45,463 nt of DNA from Halobiforma nitratireducens JCM 10879 (GCF_000337895.1 NZ_AOMA01000160.1:28007-73469); one strand, 5' to 3'; shown: positions 1 to 8,369, counted from the stretch's first letter. Notes: generated by a model not told the origin, from the sequence alone. Program-made: numbers and translations.

Positions 1-1
1 G

Positions 2-121
2 GGCGTCGCCCTGCGAGCGCGAACCTGGTACCGAGAATTTCGTGAGATCGCGCTGATGTGTGCGGTTTATAACATCAAGAAGGCCGCAAAACAGGAAATT
101 CCGGTCCCGTCATGCGATTAA
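2..121 (+). CDS. IS5-type transposase, C-terminal end (partial)
   Basis: An open frame enters from the left edge and stops at TAA 119-121. The last 39 residues read as the end of a haloarchaeal IS5-family transposase: a segment with RTWYREFREI followed by LMCAVYNIKKA, the typical closing helix after the DDE catalytic core. The catalytic residues lie outside the window, so activity cannot be judged. The right end of the element should fall in the following 100-250 bases, but no terminal inverted repeat can be assigned without the left end. Bases 122-372 hold no other gene I can support. Confidence 0.7.
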   Translation, partial: GVALRARTWYREFREIALMCAVYNIKKAAKQEIPVPSCD

Positions 122-372
122 ACACGGCCGTAAGTCCTTCACCTATACTGAGCATTCGAGTTTCCGCGTTGATCCCTCCTCGGCCCCTGCAACATTCGCG
201 CGATCTATTCAGCACGCAATTTCTGACAGCCCCGAGTAGATTTCGCTCTCCCGTGGTCCATCGTTTCCCTATACTGCCTGGCAGAGAGTAGTGGCGAATG
301 GGGTGTACGAACTGTTCTATGATTCCCTATGCTGGTGACTGCTGTCCGACAGTGCAAGCGGACTGTGAGGAG

Positions 373-738
373 TCACCGCGGGCTGAATCGATTGGTCCGG
401 TCGTCACCACCGCCGTCGTCGTGACCGCGCTCGGTGGTCTCGGACTCGTCGGCGTCGTGGTGTTCGCTTTCGTCGTAGATATCGAGGTGATGGACCGCGC
501 TCGGCGAGAGGAGTCGGTTCCCCTCGAGCTCGAGCCAGCCGTTCGCGTGAACGACGACGGGCCCCTCGTACAGAACCCCCTCGGAGTCCGGATTACCGTA
601 GATGACGATGTCCCGGTAGACGCCCCCTGCCGGGTCACTGTTCCCGGTTGACGGCCTCAGGTCATCTCCGTCTCCGTCTCCGTCTCCGTCCCCGTCTCCG
701 TCTTCGTTTCTGTCTTGGTCTCCGTCTTCGCGTCCGGG
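373..738 (-). pseudogene. Acidic ORF with haloarchaeal codon use but no start codon
   Basis: The frame is open from a TAA at 739-741 down to TGA 373-375 (121 codons) and has no ATG, GTG or TTG. It begins with GD dipeptides encoded by the hexanucleotide repeat, then a hydrophobic/acidic segment (GGVYRDIVIYGNPDSEG, VLYEGPVVVHANGWLELEG, LLSPSAVHHLDIYDE) and an Asp/His-rich tail. Third positions are nearly all G or C and the pattern of short beta-strand-like stretches looks like a folded small domain, so I favour real coding history over chance. It overlaps the 3' end of the upstream gene in another frame, so it may be a remnant, be reached by frameshifting in the repeat, or have lost its start. 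No family is recognised. Confidence 0.4.
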
Positions 739-1232
739 TTAGTCTCTGCGTGATCGTCCTCGAGCCACGGTGGCCTCGCGGTGTAGTTCCACTCGGCCCA
801 CTCGGCTTTCTCTCCGGCGTAGTAGGCGCGGTAGGCCGCGACCGGATCGCCAGGCCGTTCGTACTCGTCCGGCATCGCCTGGGGGCGAGGCGTCGGTTCT
901 GTGGTCGGGAACTCGATGTCGTCGGCGTCGATTCGCTCGATCACGCTCCAACTCGCGTGGTCGGCGTCTTTCTCGTAGCGGTCGACGAACTCCGCGTTGA
1001 GCGCGTCGGCGTGCTCGCACAGTCGAAGCCAGTTGGCCCGCGATTCGGTTGCCCATCGGGTCACGGGGTGGCCGACGTGGGTCGACCCGTAGAGAAATTC
1101 GGCGTCGTACCCGTTCTCGCGTGCCGCCGTACAGAGAATCTGTGCCGCCTCGAGCAGCAGCTTGTTGACGTGCTGGTCGCAGTGGTACCGCGCGGCAAGT
1201 CGGGGGTCGTCGTCGAGCCAGAAGACGTTCAC
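657..1232 (-). CDS. Conserved phage-type protein of unknown function
   Basis: 191 residues from GTG 1232. The N-terminus NVFWLDDDPRLAARYHCDQH followed by VNKLLLEAAQILCTA is the signature of a family common in phages and scattered cellular genomes (usual form: Asp-rich start, HxxKHVxKMxLE helix, then a THxxHPxxxW motif, here STHVGHPVTRW near residue 50). I know no established function for the family. The region after about residue 165 is a low-complexity Thr-Glu/Thr-Lys tail encoded by the hexanucleotide repeat. GTG is chosen because the conserved family N-terminus begins there; in-frame sequence upstream lies antisense to nnr. It diverges from nnr with 75 bases between the starts. Confidence 0.7.
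   Translation of the reverse strand: MNVFWLDDDPRLAARYHCDQHVNKLLLEAAQILCTAARENGYDAEFLYGSTHVGHPVTRWATESRANWLRLCEHADALNAEFVDRYEKDADHASWSVIERIDADDIEFPTTEPTPRPQAMPDEYERPGDPVAAYRAYYAGEKAEWAEWNYTARPPWLEDDHAETNPDAKTETKTETKTETGTETETETEMT
664..733 (-). repeat. Hexanucleotide (GGAGAC) repeat tract
   Basis: About ten imperfect GGAGAC / GAAGAC units (read on the minus strand) lie at the 3' end of the gene ending at 657. In that gene's frame they encode a Thr-Glu/Thr-Lys tail; in another frame they encode Gly-Asp dipeptides leading into the start-less ORF. A six-base unit changes length without changing frame. Confidence 0.8.
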
Positions 1233-1307
1233 GCCAGTCGTAGTGGTCCCCGGAGCATGAGCGTGTCGTCCGCAATCTTGAACGGTCGGCCGGTCGAACG
1301 ACAGGAT

Positions 1308-2735
1308 ATGATCACAGGCAGGCGAATGGCCGCCGTCGACGAGAACGCCGCGGCGCTGGGCGTGCCGCGCAAGCAGCTGATGGAGTCCAGCGGGAACGCC
1401 GTCGCCCATACGGTCCGTGATGTCGCCGACCCGGGCTCGAGCGTGGCGATCGTCGCGGGACGTGGGAACAACGGCGGGGACGCGTTCGTCGCCGCCCGAT
1501 TCCTCGAGGAGTACGACGTTACCACACTCTTGCTCGGCCGCGCCGAGACCATCGGCACCGAAATCGCCAGCGAGAACTGGGACACACTCGAACGGGCCGA
1601 CTACGATGTCCGAGAAGTCAGAGACTCGAGTCAGTTCGGCCTCCCGGACGCGGACGTAGTCGTCGACGCCATGCTCGGAACGGGGATCAGCGGCGACCTC
1701 CGGGAACCCGTGGCGACCGCAGCCGAGGCGATCAACGCCGCCGACACCACCGTCGTTGCGGTCGACGTCCCCACCGGGTTCGACGCCGACGGCGGTGACC
1801 ACGCCGAAAACCGCGTCGAGGCCGACCGCGTCGTGACGTTCCACGACACCAAGCCCGGTCTCGAGGACCTCGCGGCCGAGGTGACCGTCGCAGACATCGG
1901 TATCCCCGCTGCAGCAGAGCGGTTCGTCGGTCCCGGCGATATCTCGCTCGCGCGGCCGGACGACCGCGAGGGGCGGCCGTACGTCATCGGCGGCGGTCCG
2001 TACACGGGTGCACCCGCACTCGCTGCCCAGGCTGCGCTCCGGGCCGGCGCGGAACTGTCCTTCGTCGCAGCACCCGGGACGGTCGCCGGCGAGATACAGG
2101 GCTACGCCGCGGACCTCGTCGTTCAGCCCTACGAGGAGGACGTCCTGACGCCAGAGCGAGCCGACGACCTGCTCGAGACCGCCCAGGAGTACGACAACCC
2201 CGTCGTGCTGGGGCCGGGACTGGGCACCGCAGACGAGACGCTCGAGGCTGCACGCCAATTTCTCGAGGGCTACGACGGCCGGGTGGTCGTCGACGCCGAC
2301 GCGCTCGCCGTCGTCCCCGAGGTCGAAACCGATGCGACGCTGGTCTGTACGCCAAACCGGGCCGAACTCGCGCGGATGGGTGGCCCCGACGCGGACGACC
2401 TCCGGGCAGTCGCCGACGAGATCGAATCGTTCGCGGCCGACCTCGGCCACGTCGTCCTCGCGAAAGGTCCCGACGACGTGATCACTGACGGCGAGCGGAC
2501 CCGGATCAGCCGCTCGGGGACCCTCGGGATGAAAGTCGGCGGCACCGGCGACACGCTCGCCGGGATCGTCGCGACGCTTCTGGCGGACACGGACCCGCTC
2601 GAGGCCGCGGCAGCCGCCGCCCACGTCAACGGGCTCGCCGGCGAACGACTCGCCGACGACGAGGGACACGGCTTTCTCGCGTCGGAGCTACTCGGGGAAA
2701 TTCCCGCGGTCCTGTGGGGTGAGTCCGATGTCTGA
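1308..2735 (+). CDS. nnr: Bifunctional NAD(P)H-hydrate repair enzyme (epimerase/dehydratase)
   Basis: 475 residues. The N-terminal YjeF_N epimerase half (about 1-205) has GRGNNGGDAF and a VDVPTGFDADGG stretch; the C-terminal ADP/ATP-dependent dehydratase half (about 215-475) has NRAEL and KVGGTGDTLAGI, the ribokinase-like nucleotide site. Together they convert damaged S- and R-NAD(P)HX back to NAD(P)H in the cytoplasm. The start at ATG 1308 gives the standard opening MITGRRMAAVDENA; an in-frame ATG at 1257 would add 17 residues and is less likely. Its stop overlaps the start of moaC, so the two are translationally coupled. Confidence 0.95.
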   Translation: MITGRRMAAVDENAAALGVPRKQLMESSGNAVAHTVRDVADPGSSVAIVAGRGNNGGDAFVAARFLEEYDVTTLLLGRAETIGTEIASENWDTLERADYDVREVRDSSQFGLPDADVVVDAMLGTGISGDLREPVATAAEAINAADTTVVAVDVPTGFDADGGDHAENRVEADRVVTFHDTKPGLEDLAAEVTVADIGIPAAAERFVGPGDISLARPDDREGRPYVIGGGPYTGAPALAAQAALRAGAELSFVAAPGTVAGEIQGYAADLVVQPYEEDVLTPERADDLLETAQEYDNPVVLGPGLGTADETLEAARQFLEGYDGRVVVDADALAVVPEVETDATLVCTPNRAELARMGGPDADDLRAVADEIESFAADLGHVVLAKGPDDVITDGERTRISRSGTLGMKVGGTGDTLAGIVATLLADTDPLEAAAAAAHVNGLAGERLADDEGHGFLASELLGEIPAVLWGESDV

Positions 2736-3234
2736 GGACGGCTCCGCGGACGGTGACGCCGAGGAACTGACCCACACCACCGACGAGGGCGAGGTCCAGA
2801 TGGTCGACGTCGGAGACAAGCCGGACACGAACCGACGTGCGGTCGCGGCCGGCGAAATCCGCCTGCAGCCCTCGACGATCGAGGCGATCCGGGAGGACAA
2901 AGTCGGCAAGGGTGACGTGCTCGCGACCGCTCGCGTCGGCGCGATCCAGGCCGTGAAACACACCTGGGAGACGGTCCCGATGTGCCACCAGATCCCGATC
3001 ACGAACGTCGACACCGACTTTTCGCTCTGCGAGGACCGGGTCGAACTCGAGGTCGCCGTCGAGACCACGGGGAAGACGGGCTGTGAGATGGAAGCCCTCG
3101 AGGGCGTCACGACGGGTCTGAACGTCGTCTGGGACATGGTCAAGGCCGTCGAGAAAGACGAGGACGGCCAGTACCCCGAAACGGGAATAGAGAACGTGCG
3201 GGTGCTCGAGAAGGAGAAACGCCGGCCCGAGTAG
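2728..3234 (+). CDS. moaC: Cyclic pyranopterin monophosphate synthase MoaC
   Basis: 168 residues. MoaC converts the cyclic 8,9-dihydro-GTP product of MoaA into cyclic pyranopterin monophosphate in molybdenum cofactor synthesis. Visible motifs: the GDxLATARVAGI-like segment, PMCHQIPI, and the conserved KTGCEMEALEGV...LNVVWDMVKAVEKD block with catalytic Lys/His residues of the family. An acidic 25-residue N-terminal extension is a usual haloarchaeal adaptation. ATG 2728 overlaps the nnr stop; an upstream GTG at 2719 would add MSP and is not needed. The other moa genes are not in the window. Confidence 0.95.
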   Translation: MSEDGSADGDAEELTHTTDEGEVQMVDVGDKPDTNRRAVAAGEIRLQPSTIEAIREDKVGKGDVLATARVGAIQAVKHTWETVPMCHQIPITNVDTDFSLCEDRVELEVAVETTGKTGCEMEALEGVTTGLNVVWDMVKAVEKDEDGQYPETGIENVRVLEKEKRRPE

Positions 3235-3367
3235 GCGCGATCCTCGTCGGTGGGTTTGCCCTCTCCTCCACCATCCTACAGTGCTCTACTCGAGTCCGGT
3301 TTCGCTTCTCTGTTTTACTGACCCGAGAGAGGAACGTCTTTAGGTCAGTCGTCTGTACCAGCCGACG

Positions 3368-3772
3368 ATGCCGTCACCCGACTTGCTCGCTCACCTACTC
3401 CCGTTGCTGGTCGTGCTCTTTTTGCCCGTCGCGGGCCTGTGTCTCGCGTACGCGATCGCTCGCGACGCGGAGACACGCGAGGCAAACGGCACCGGCTGGG
3501 CCGCGTTCGTCGTATTGCTCCCGCCGATCGCGGTCCCGGTGTACTTGCTGTACAGACGACGCCTGCCGGCCAGACACGAACCCGCCGGACCGCGCGAGCG
3601 ATGGGTCGGATCGATCGGTATCGCGGGCGTCACCGGCTTTCTTGCGGTTGGTCTCGGGATGCCGCCGGATCCGTTCACCCTCGCTCTCTACGTGCCGGTA
3701 GCGGTCGTCGTCCTCATGCCCGTCGCGTACCTTCTCTGTTACGAGCCCGGATGGCGGACGCTCGGGACGTGA
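3368..3772 (+). CDS. Small integral membrane protein
   Basis: 134 residues with four likely membrane helices (about 7-29, 42-62, 80-98, 105-127). A polar loop with ARDAETREANGTGW follows the first helix and a basic YRRRLPARH stretch follows the second, suggesting cytoplasmic loops there. It resembles the many short haloarchaeal membrane proteins carrying the AR(D)AxxRGxxxxxWA loop between helices 1 and 2. No function is known to me. It stands alone, convergent with phaB. Confidence 0.7.
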   Translation: MPSPDLLAHLLPLLVVLFLPVAGLCLAYAIARDAETREANGTGWAAFVVLLPPIAVPVYLLYRRRLPARHEPAGPRERWVGSIGIAGVTGFLAVGLGMPPDPFTLALYVPVAVVVLMPVAYLLCYEPGWRTLGT

Positions 3773-3805
3773 CAATCGACCCCGACGCTGAACGTCGAGC
3801 GGATG

Positions 3806-4549
3806 TTAGAGGTCCATCCCACCGTTGACATCGATCACTTCGCCCGTCACGTACGAGGAGTCCTCGCTTGCGAGGAACCGGACGACCGCCGCGATGTCCT
3901 CGACCTCCGCGAGTCGCTCGAGCGGAATCCCGGCGATGATCCGGTCGAGAACCTTGTCGGGGACGCTCTCGACCATATCCGTCCGGGTAAAGCCCGGCGC
4001 GACACAGTTGGCCGTCGACCCGCCCTGTGCGAGCTCGAGTGCGATCGTCCGGGTGAACCCGAACATGCCGCTTTTCGCCGCGGCGTAGTTCGCCTGGCCG
4101 AAGTTGCCCTGTTTGCCGACCACGCTCGAGATGTTGATCAGCCGACCCTCCTCGGCGTTCCAGATGTCGTCGTAGAACTCCTGGGTGCAGTTGAACATCC
4201 CGCCGAGATTGACGTCCATCACGCGATCCCACTCCTCGCGGGTCATCTCGGTGAACTGGTGGTCGGCCGTGATACCGGCGTTGTTCACCAGTACGTCCGC
4301 GGGCCCGAACGCTTCGTGACAGACATCCCGCAGCCGTTCGACGGCCTCGCGGTTGGCTACGTCGGCCTGTGCGGCGACGGCGTTTCCGCCGGCGCTTTCG
4401 ACCGCGTCGACGGTTTCGTGCGCCGCGTCTTCGGACGACCGATAGTTGACGACCACGTTCGCGCCATCACTCCCGAGGTGTTCGGCGATGCCTCGTCCGA
4501 TCCCGCGTGCCGATCCCGTGATAACGCAAGTACGACCTTCCATTGACAT
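3806..4549 (-). CDS. phaB: Acetoacetyl-CoA reductase (SDR family, FabG-like)
   Basis: 247 residues, a classical short-chain dehydrogenase. NADPH site TGSARGIGRG (11-20), NNAG (89-92), Asn114, Ser142, Tyr155 and Lys159 of the YxxxK motif are all present. In this family the enzyme reduces 3-ketoacyl-CoA to (R)-3-hydroxyacyl-CoA. Position next to phaC/phaE, on the same strand, argues for the PHA-monomer role (PhaB) rather than fatty acid synthesis. It has its own promoter in the 263-base gap before phaC. The start MSMEGRT could also be the second Met (4543). The gap 4550-4812 holds short direct repeats (gtccaacctc twice) but no gene. Confidence 0.85.
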   Translation of the reverse strand: MSMEGRTCVITGSARGIGRGIAEHLGSDGANVVVNYRSSEDAAHETVDAVESAGGNAVAAQADVANREAVERLRDVCHEAFGPADVLVNNAGITADHQFTEMTREEWDRVMDVNLGGMFNCTQEFYDDIWNAEEGRLINISSVVGKQGNFGQANYAAAKSGMFGFTRTIALELAQGGSTANCVAPGFTRTDMVESVPDKVLDRIIAGIPLERLAEVEDIAAVVRFLASEDSSYVTGEVIDVNGGMDL

Positions 4550-4572
4550 GTTAGAAGAGGGGTTCTACGCCC

Positions 4573-4590
4573 GATGGTAAATAATGGTAT
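4573..4590. promoter_or_regulatory. phaB promoter with candidate PhaR operator
   Basis: The minus strand TATA-like TTATTTA (4578-4584) lies about 32 bases upstream of the phaB start. It sits inside GATGGTAAATAATGGTAT (plus strand), two ATGGTA half-sites in direct repeat. The same arrangement, 15 of 18 bases identical, occurs upstream of phaR at 7820-7837. A shared operator for the AbrB-type regulator PhaR is inferred. Confidence 0.45.
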
Positions 4591-4812
4591 GTGAAATAAA
4601 AGGCCACGCTATGGCGGCAGGACCGAGACTGCGGCGGAACTGGAGTGAGTGGAGCTACTCCTACTTGCACCTGGTCCAACCTCGTCCAACCTCCTCCGGA
4701 CGTCACCGAGGATCAGGTGCCCAAACGTCGAAAACGCGCTCGAGGGCGACATCGGCGAAGGACAGGGAGGGTTTCCGATGCCGGTGAGTGGTGAGGATCG
4801 AACGGGACGGGC

Positions 4813-6297
4813 TCACTGCTGTTGGGCCTGTTCGATCCAGTCCTCGACCCGGTTCGGGGAAATCCCGGTTTCGGCTGCCAGTTCTGCAGCGTCGGCAGCC
4901 GCGAGGTCGTCGAACGTCTGGATACCGGCCGCCGAGAGGTCCTCGGCGTAGGCCTGTCCGACGCCGGTCAACTCGGTGAAATCGTCTGCCTCGGTTTCGA
5001 TCGCCGATTCCGGATTGCCGTCAGCCTCGCTCTCGTCGTCAGTGTCGGCTACTTCTTCGACGACCTCTTCGTCGACCGTCATCTCGCCGGGTTCTGCGGG
5101 CTCTTCCTGGATGTCGTCTTCCCCCCGGGCGGCGATCTCGTCGTCGGACCGATCCTCGCCGTGGTGCTCGCTCGTTTCGGCATCGAGTTCGCCTCCGTCT
5201 TCGTCGTCGTCCACCCGGGAACGCTCTTCGAACCACTCACAGACGTCCGGCCAGAGCTCCGCGTGACTGCGGGAGGACACGGACATGCCGATATGCCCCG
5301 TCGCGAACTCCATGATCTCGGTGTCCTCCGCTGGGATCACCTCGTTGAAGGGCTTCGAAGCTCCCGGCGGGATGAGGTGGTCGTACTCCGCGACGATCTG
5401 GAGCACCGGGACGTCGATGTTCTCGAGATCGACGTGGGCCCCGTCCAGTCGGAGTTCGTTCTCGTACAGCTTGTTCTCCTGGTAGATGTCTTCGATGAAC
5501 TGCTCGTAGGCCTTGCCAGCCACGTCGATCCCCTCGGAGAGCCACCGCTCCATCCGAGCGAAGTTCTCGACGAAGTCCTCGTCCTCAACGTTGTCGTAGA
5601 ATCTGACGTACTTCGTCACGTTGTTCGCGACGGGGTCCATCAGGGCGAAGCCGACGTCGAGGAACTCCGCGGGAACGTTGTCGAACGTCTCGGTGACCCT
5701 CTCGGGATCGTAGTAGTCCTCAGCACCCCACAGCTCGAGCACTCCGCCGTCACCGGCAAAGCAGAGTCCCGCGGCCATCAGACCGAGGTTTCGGACCTTC
5801 TCGGGGTAGAGGGCGGTGTACATCGCGGACATCGTTCCGCCCATACAGTAGCCAAGGACGTTGATCGCATCCTGTCCCGACCGGTCGCGGACCACGTCGA
5901 CGCAGTTGTCGATGTAACGGTCGACGTAGTCCTCCAGGCCGAGCGAGCGGTCGAGTTTCGACGGCTCTCCCCAGTCGATCAGATAGACGTCGAAGCCGGC
6001 ATCGAGCAGCGTCTGGACGACCGAGCGGTCGGGCTGTAGATCGAGGATGTACGGCTTGTTGATCAGCGCGTAGACGATGAGGATGGGAACGTCGTACTGC
6101 TCTTCGGTTCGGGACTCGTAGTGGAGCAACTCGAGTTTGTTCTCCTCGTAGACGACCTCGCTGGGCGTTTGCCCGACATCGACGTTCTCGAGGGTCTCGG
6201 TCCGGTCGGGGGCAACTTGGCTCTTTTCGGCCAGATCGGCCGTCGCTTCCCACGCTTTTCGCTGGATGTCGAGTGCTGTTGCGTAGGGGTTGTTCAT
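4813..6297 (-). CDS. phaC: Class III poly(3-hydroxyalkanoate) synthase subunit PhaC
   Basis: 494 residues. It polymerises (R)-3-hydroxyacyl-CoA on the surface of PHA granules as a heteromer with PhaE. The alpha/beta-hydrolase core shows the lipase-like box GYCMGG with nucleophile Cys151, Asp306 (AEYDHLIPP) and His335 (TGHIGMS). Beyond about residue 360 comes an acidic, low-complexity linker of about 70 residues and then a helix-hairpin-helix domain (about 430-494, [17 protein letters not shown]), a C-terminal extension known from haloarchaeal PhaC and absent in bacterial class III enzymes. The start overlaps the phaE stop by four bases (ATGA). Confidence 0.95.
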   Translation of the reverse strand: MNNPYATALDIQRKAWEATADLAEKSQVAPDRTETLENVDVGQTPSEVVYEENKLELLHYESRTEEQYDVPILIVYALINKPYILDLQPDRSVVQTLLDAGFDVYLIDWGEPSKLDRSLGLEDYVDRYIDNCVDVVRDRSGQDAINVLGYCMGGTMSAMYTALYPEKVRNLGLMAAGLCFAGDGGVLELWGAEDYYDPERVTETFDNVPAEFLDVGFALMDPVANNVTKYVRFYDNVEDEDFVENFARMERWLSEGIDVAGKAYEQFIEDIYQENKLYENELRLDGAHVDLENIDVPVLQIVAEYDHLIPPGASKPFNEVIPAEDTEIMEFATGHIGMSVSSRSHAELWPDVCEWFEERSRVDDDEDGGELDAETSEHHGEDRSDDEIAARGEDDIQEEPAEPGEMTVDEEVVEEVADTDDESEADGNPESAIETEADDFTELTGVGQAYAEDLSAAGIQTFDDLAAADAAELAAETGISPNRVEDWIEQAQQQ

Positions 6298-6860
6298 TGC
6301 TCGCTATCGTCCTCCATCGATTCGAGGTGTTCCAGGACGCGATCGAGTTTCTGCTCGACGTCGTGCTGACGACGCTCGAGTTCGACCAGTCGATCACCGA
6401 TTTCGACCACGTCTTCTTCGGTCGCGAACCCGAGCGTCCGGAGCGTCTCCTGGGAGGCCTCGTCGGCCTGCTGCTGGAGTTCGAGGACGTCACCGACGGT
6501 TTCGCCGGTCATTCTGGCGAAGGCGGTCGTCGACATGACCTCCTTGAACGCTTCGTTGGCCGTGTTGAGCCAGATGTCACGGAACTCCTCGACGTCGATG
6601 TCCTCGCCCTCGAAGACATCGTTGGTCCGCTCGACCATCTGCTCGGAGGCCTCCATCCAGGTCTCGTAGGCTCGAGCGTATCCCTCGACGCCGTCGGAGA
6701 GCTCTTCTTCCTCGCTCATCTCGCCGACGGCCTCCGACCAGCTCTCGACGAACTGGGCCTGGGCCTCCATGTTGTCCTCGAGTGCGTCGAGGAACTGTTC
6801 GTTCCACTGTTCGACGAACGCGTTCCAGTTTCCTGCCTGGGGCTGTTGTGAATCCGACAT
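6294..6860 (-). CDS. phaE: PHA synthase subunit PhaE
   Basis: 188 residues, mostly helical, with [20 protein letters not shown] at the N-terminus, a central [19 protein letters not shown] stretch, [17 protein letters not shown] and a C-terminal coiled coil (about 150-180, heptads in [20 protein letters not shown]). Haloarchaeal PhaE is shorter than the bacterial one and forms the active synthase with PhaC. ATG 6858-6860 is chosen because upstream in-frame sequence is antisense to phaP. Position between phaP and phaC and overlap with phaC fit the known haloarchaeal order. Confidence 0.93.
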   Translation of the reverse strand: MSDSQQPQAGNWNAFVEQWNEQFLDALEDNMEAQAQFVESWSEAVGEMSEEEELSDGVEGYARAYETWMEASEQMVERTNDVFEGEDIDVEEFRDIWLNTANEAFKEVMSTTAFARMTGETVGDVLELQQQADEASQETLRTLGFATEEDVVEIGDRLVELERRQHDVEQKLDRVLEHLESMEDDSEQ

Positions 6861-6906
6861 TGGCAACAATTGGGTAAGTGGTGTGAAAAGCGTGATCCCG
6901 GGTACT

Positions 6907-7392
6907 TTAGGCCGACACGTCGAACTCGTCGGTGGTCTCCTCGACGTTCTCCGCCATGGTGGAGACGTTTTGCTCGACCTGGTCGTGGGCCTCGAGTGCC
7001 GCGTCGAAGGAGGTGTCGACCATCTCGGCGTAGTTCTCGGCAAACTCGTCGTAGGCGGCCTCGGACTCGTGGATGGCTTCGATCATCGCCTCCATCGACT
7101 GGGTCTGTGCCTCGGTCGCGGAGTCGAAGCCTTCGTCGACGAGTTCACGGAGGTCGTCGAACTCGGCGGAGCCTTCCGGCATCGTGCTCTCGAGGGCATC
7201 GAAGTAGGCGTGGACCGCGCCGCGAGTGAACTCGGCGTTTGACTCTGCCAGCGACTCCGAGGTCTCGACGGCGTCGGCCATCGCGCTCATCGAGGACTTC
7301 TGGGCCTCGAGGGCGTCGTGAGCGAGGTTCTGGGACTGTTCGAGTGCGGTGCGCTGTGCGTCGAAAACGGCGGTGAGTGGGTTCTGAGCCAT
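6907..7392 (-). CDS. phaP: PHA granule phasin PhaP
   Basis: 161 residues, strongly acidic, Ala/Glu/Met-rich and predicted wholly alpha-helical (LTAVFDAQRTALEQSQNLAH at the N-terminus, amphipathic throughout, no cysteine). Such phasins coat PHA granules and control their number and size. It lies between phaR and phaE, the expected order in haloarchaeal phaRPEC clusters. The 47-base gap to phaE and 57-base gap from phaR fit one operon. Confidence 0.9.
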   Translation of the reverse strand: MAQNPLTAVFDAQRTALEQSQNLAHDALEAQKSSMSAMADAVETSESLAESNAEFTRGAVHAYFDALESTMPEGSAEFDDLRELVDEGFDSATEAQTQSMEAMIEAIHESEAAYDEFAENYAEMVDTSFDAALEAHDQVEQNVSTMAENVEETTDEFDVSA

Positions 7393-7449
7393 GGTGTGTA
7401 TGTTGTGTGTTGTGATTCGTTCGTCGGGTGTGAGTCGATCGCGTCGGAG

Positions 7450-7776
7450 TCAGTCGTCGCCGTCCCGGTCGCGTTTGACCGGTACGACGACCGTCTGGAC
7501 GATGTCGCCCTCTTCGATGTCGAGGGCCTCCCGTTCGGGGCCGGGAATGCTGATCCGACCGCCGCTCTGGACACGAGCCTTGAACGTCGCCGTGCCCATG
7601 TTCATCGGGCCGAACGCCGACATCTCTTCGAAGGGGTTCGACGACGCCGACGTCGCCTCGAGAAACTGCTTCATCATCTCCTGCTGGGACTGGGCAACCT
7701 GCTCGCCGGCTTCCTGCATTCCCTCTGCAAACATCGCGGGTGGAAACCACGGCGAGCGGTCGGAGTCGTCCGTCAT
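7450..7776 (-). CDS. phaR: AbrB/SpoVT-type PHA regulator PhaR
   Basis: 108 residues. The N-terminal half (about 10-60) is helical and rich in Gln/Met (EQVAQSQQEMMKQFLEA), resembling a granule-binding phasin segment; the C-terminal half (about 62-105) is a SpoVT/AbrB swapped-hairpin DNA-binding domain (FKARVQSGGRISIPGPEREA, then DIEEGDIVQTVVVPV). In Haloferax mediterranei the equivalent protein represses phaRP and is titrated by granules; the same is inferred here. ATG 7776 is chosen because a TATA box lies 28 bases upstream (leaderless); a GTG three codons earlier is possible. Confidence 0.88.
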   Translation of the reverse strand: MTDDSDRSPWFPPAMFAEGMQEAGEQVAQSQQEMMKQFLEATSASSNPFEEMSAFGPMNMGTATFKARVQSGGRISIPGPEREALDIEEGDIVQTVVVPVKRDRDGDD

Positions 7777-7800
7777 CAACAGCACCTACACCTCCGTCGG

Positions 7801-7843
7801 TAATAAGGGTTTCCACTAGATACCATTTGCTACCATCCAGTGG
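7801..7843 (-). promoter_or_regulatory. phaRPEC promoter and candidate PhaR operator
   Basis: Minus strand CTTATTA (7801-7807) is a TATA box 28 bases before phaR ATG 7776. Just upstream lies ATACCATTTGCTACCATC (7820-7837), the reverse complement of which matches the phaB promoter motif in 15 of 18 positions, enclosed by CCACT (7813-7817) and AGTGG (7839-7843) arms. The remainder of the 593-base phaR-maoC gap (7844-8369) holds no convincing gene; its right part carries the repeats described at 8182-8293. Confidence 0.55.
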
Positions 7844-8181
7844 TCGATATTGGGTCAGTAGGCATTCAGTGGTTGCTGTTGGAGGGGTGAAAGCAGGTTG
7901 CGGGAGAGGGAGTGGTGGGTCGGCTCTCGAGTTCGTCGTGACGACGGCTGTCCCGAACCGGCTTCGCTCGATCCGGTGAGCCATACCGGCTGCTCGAGAG
8001 AACCACATCACTCTCCCGGTTCGTTCGAGCCGCTGTTAGCGAGATGCTACACTACCCGTTCGTCAAAAACGACGGGACCGTTCGACTGGTTACCGATCGG
8101 TTTCGGCTCACGAAACGTTCCCAAAAGACTATGTTCCGGTAAGTGTCGAACGTTCCGGGCAACAGGGGGTTGTCGGCAACA

Positions 8182-8293
8182 GTTCCTAGCGACCGAAAGC
8201 GGTCGTAATAGAATGTTACGGGACGAGAGAGCAAGAACGGATCTGTCGACGTCGGTTCCCAACGATCGAAATCGGTCGTAATACCGTCTTACG
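8182..8293. repeat. Two 39-base imperfect repeats with hairpin cores
   Basis: 8182-8220 and 8255-8293 align over 39 bases with about 80% identity and a 73-base offset. Each has the perfect or near-perfect stem CGACCG-AAAG-CGGTCG (8190-8205) or CGATCG-AAAT-CGGTCG (8263-8278), followed by TAATA and TTACG. A related, partly inverted sequence (ttaccgatcggtttcgg) begins at about 8088. They sit 80-190 bases upstream of the maoC start and 400-520 bases upstream of phaR. They could be operators or remnants of a small repeat family. Confidence 0.75.
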
Positions 8294-8369
8294 GTATGGG
8301 TGTGGTAATAAAACAAGGGATTGGATGAGCCAAAAAGTCATAACCGTGCCATCCCTAATCCGGTCGTAG

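Noticed and set aside
298-651. Plus strand ORF of 117 codons with a possible membrane helix
   Set aside because: It is the exact codon-register complement of the acidic start-less frame; Val-rich runs arise opposite Asp codons, and its first 35 codons are not haloarchaeal in usage. Not excluded fully, since the minus frame lacks a start.
648-1307. N-terminal extension of Nnr by 220 codons
   Set aside because: The extension is antisense to the conserved gene at 657-1232 and the family starts at MITGRRM.
4584-4951. Plus strand ORFs between phaB and phaC
   Set aside because: Poor composition, overlap phaC on the other strand, and no recognisable motif.
8047-8316. Two overlapping minus strand ORFs with repeated YYDRFRSLGT peptides
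   Set aside because: The peptide repetition follows from the 39-base DNA repeats; codon use is poor and there is no promoter arrangement.
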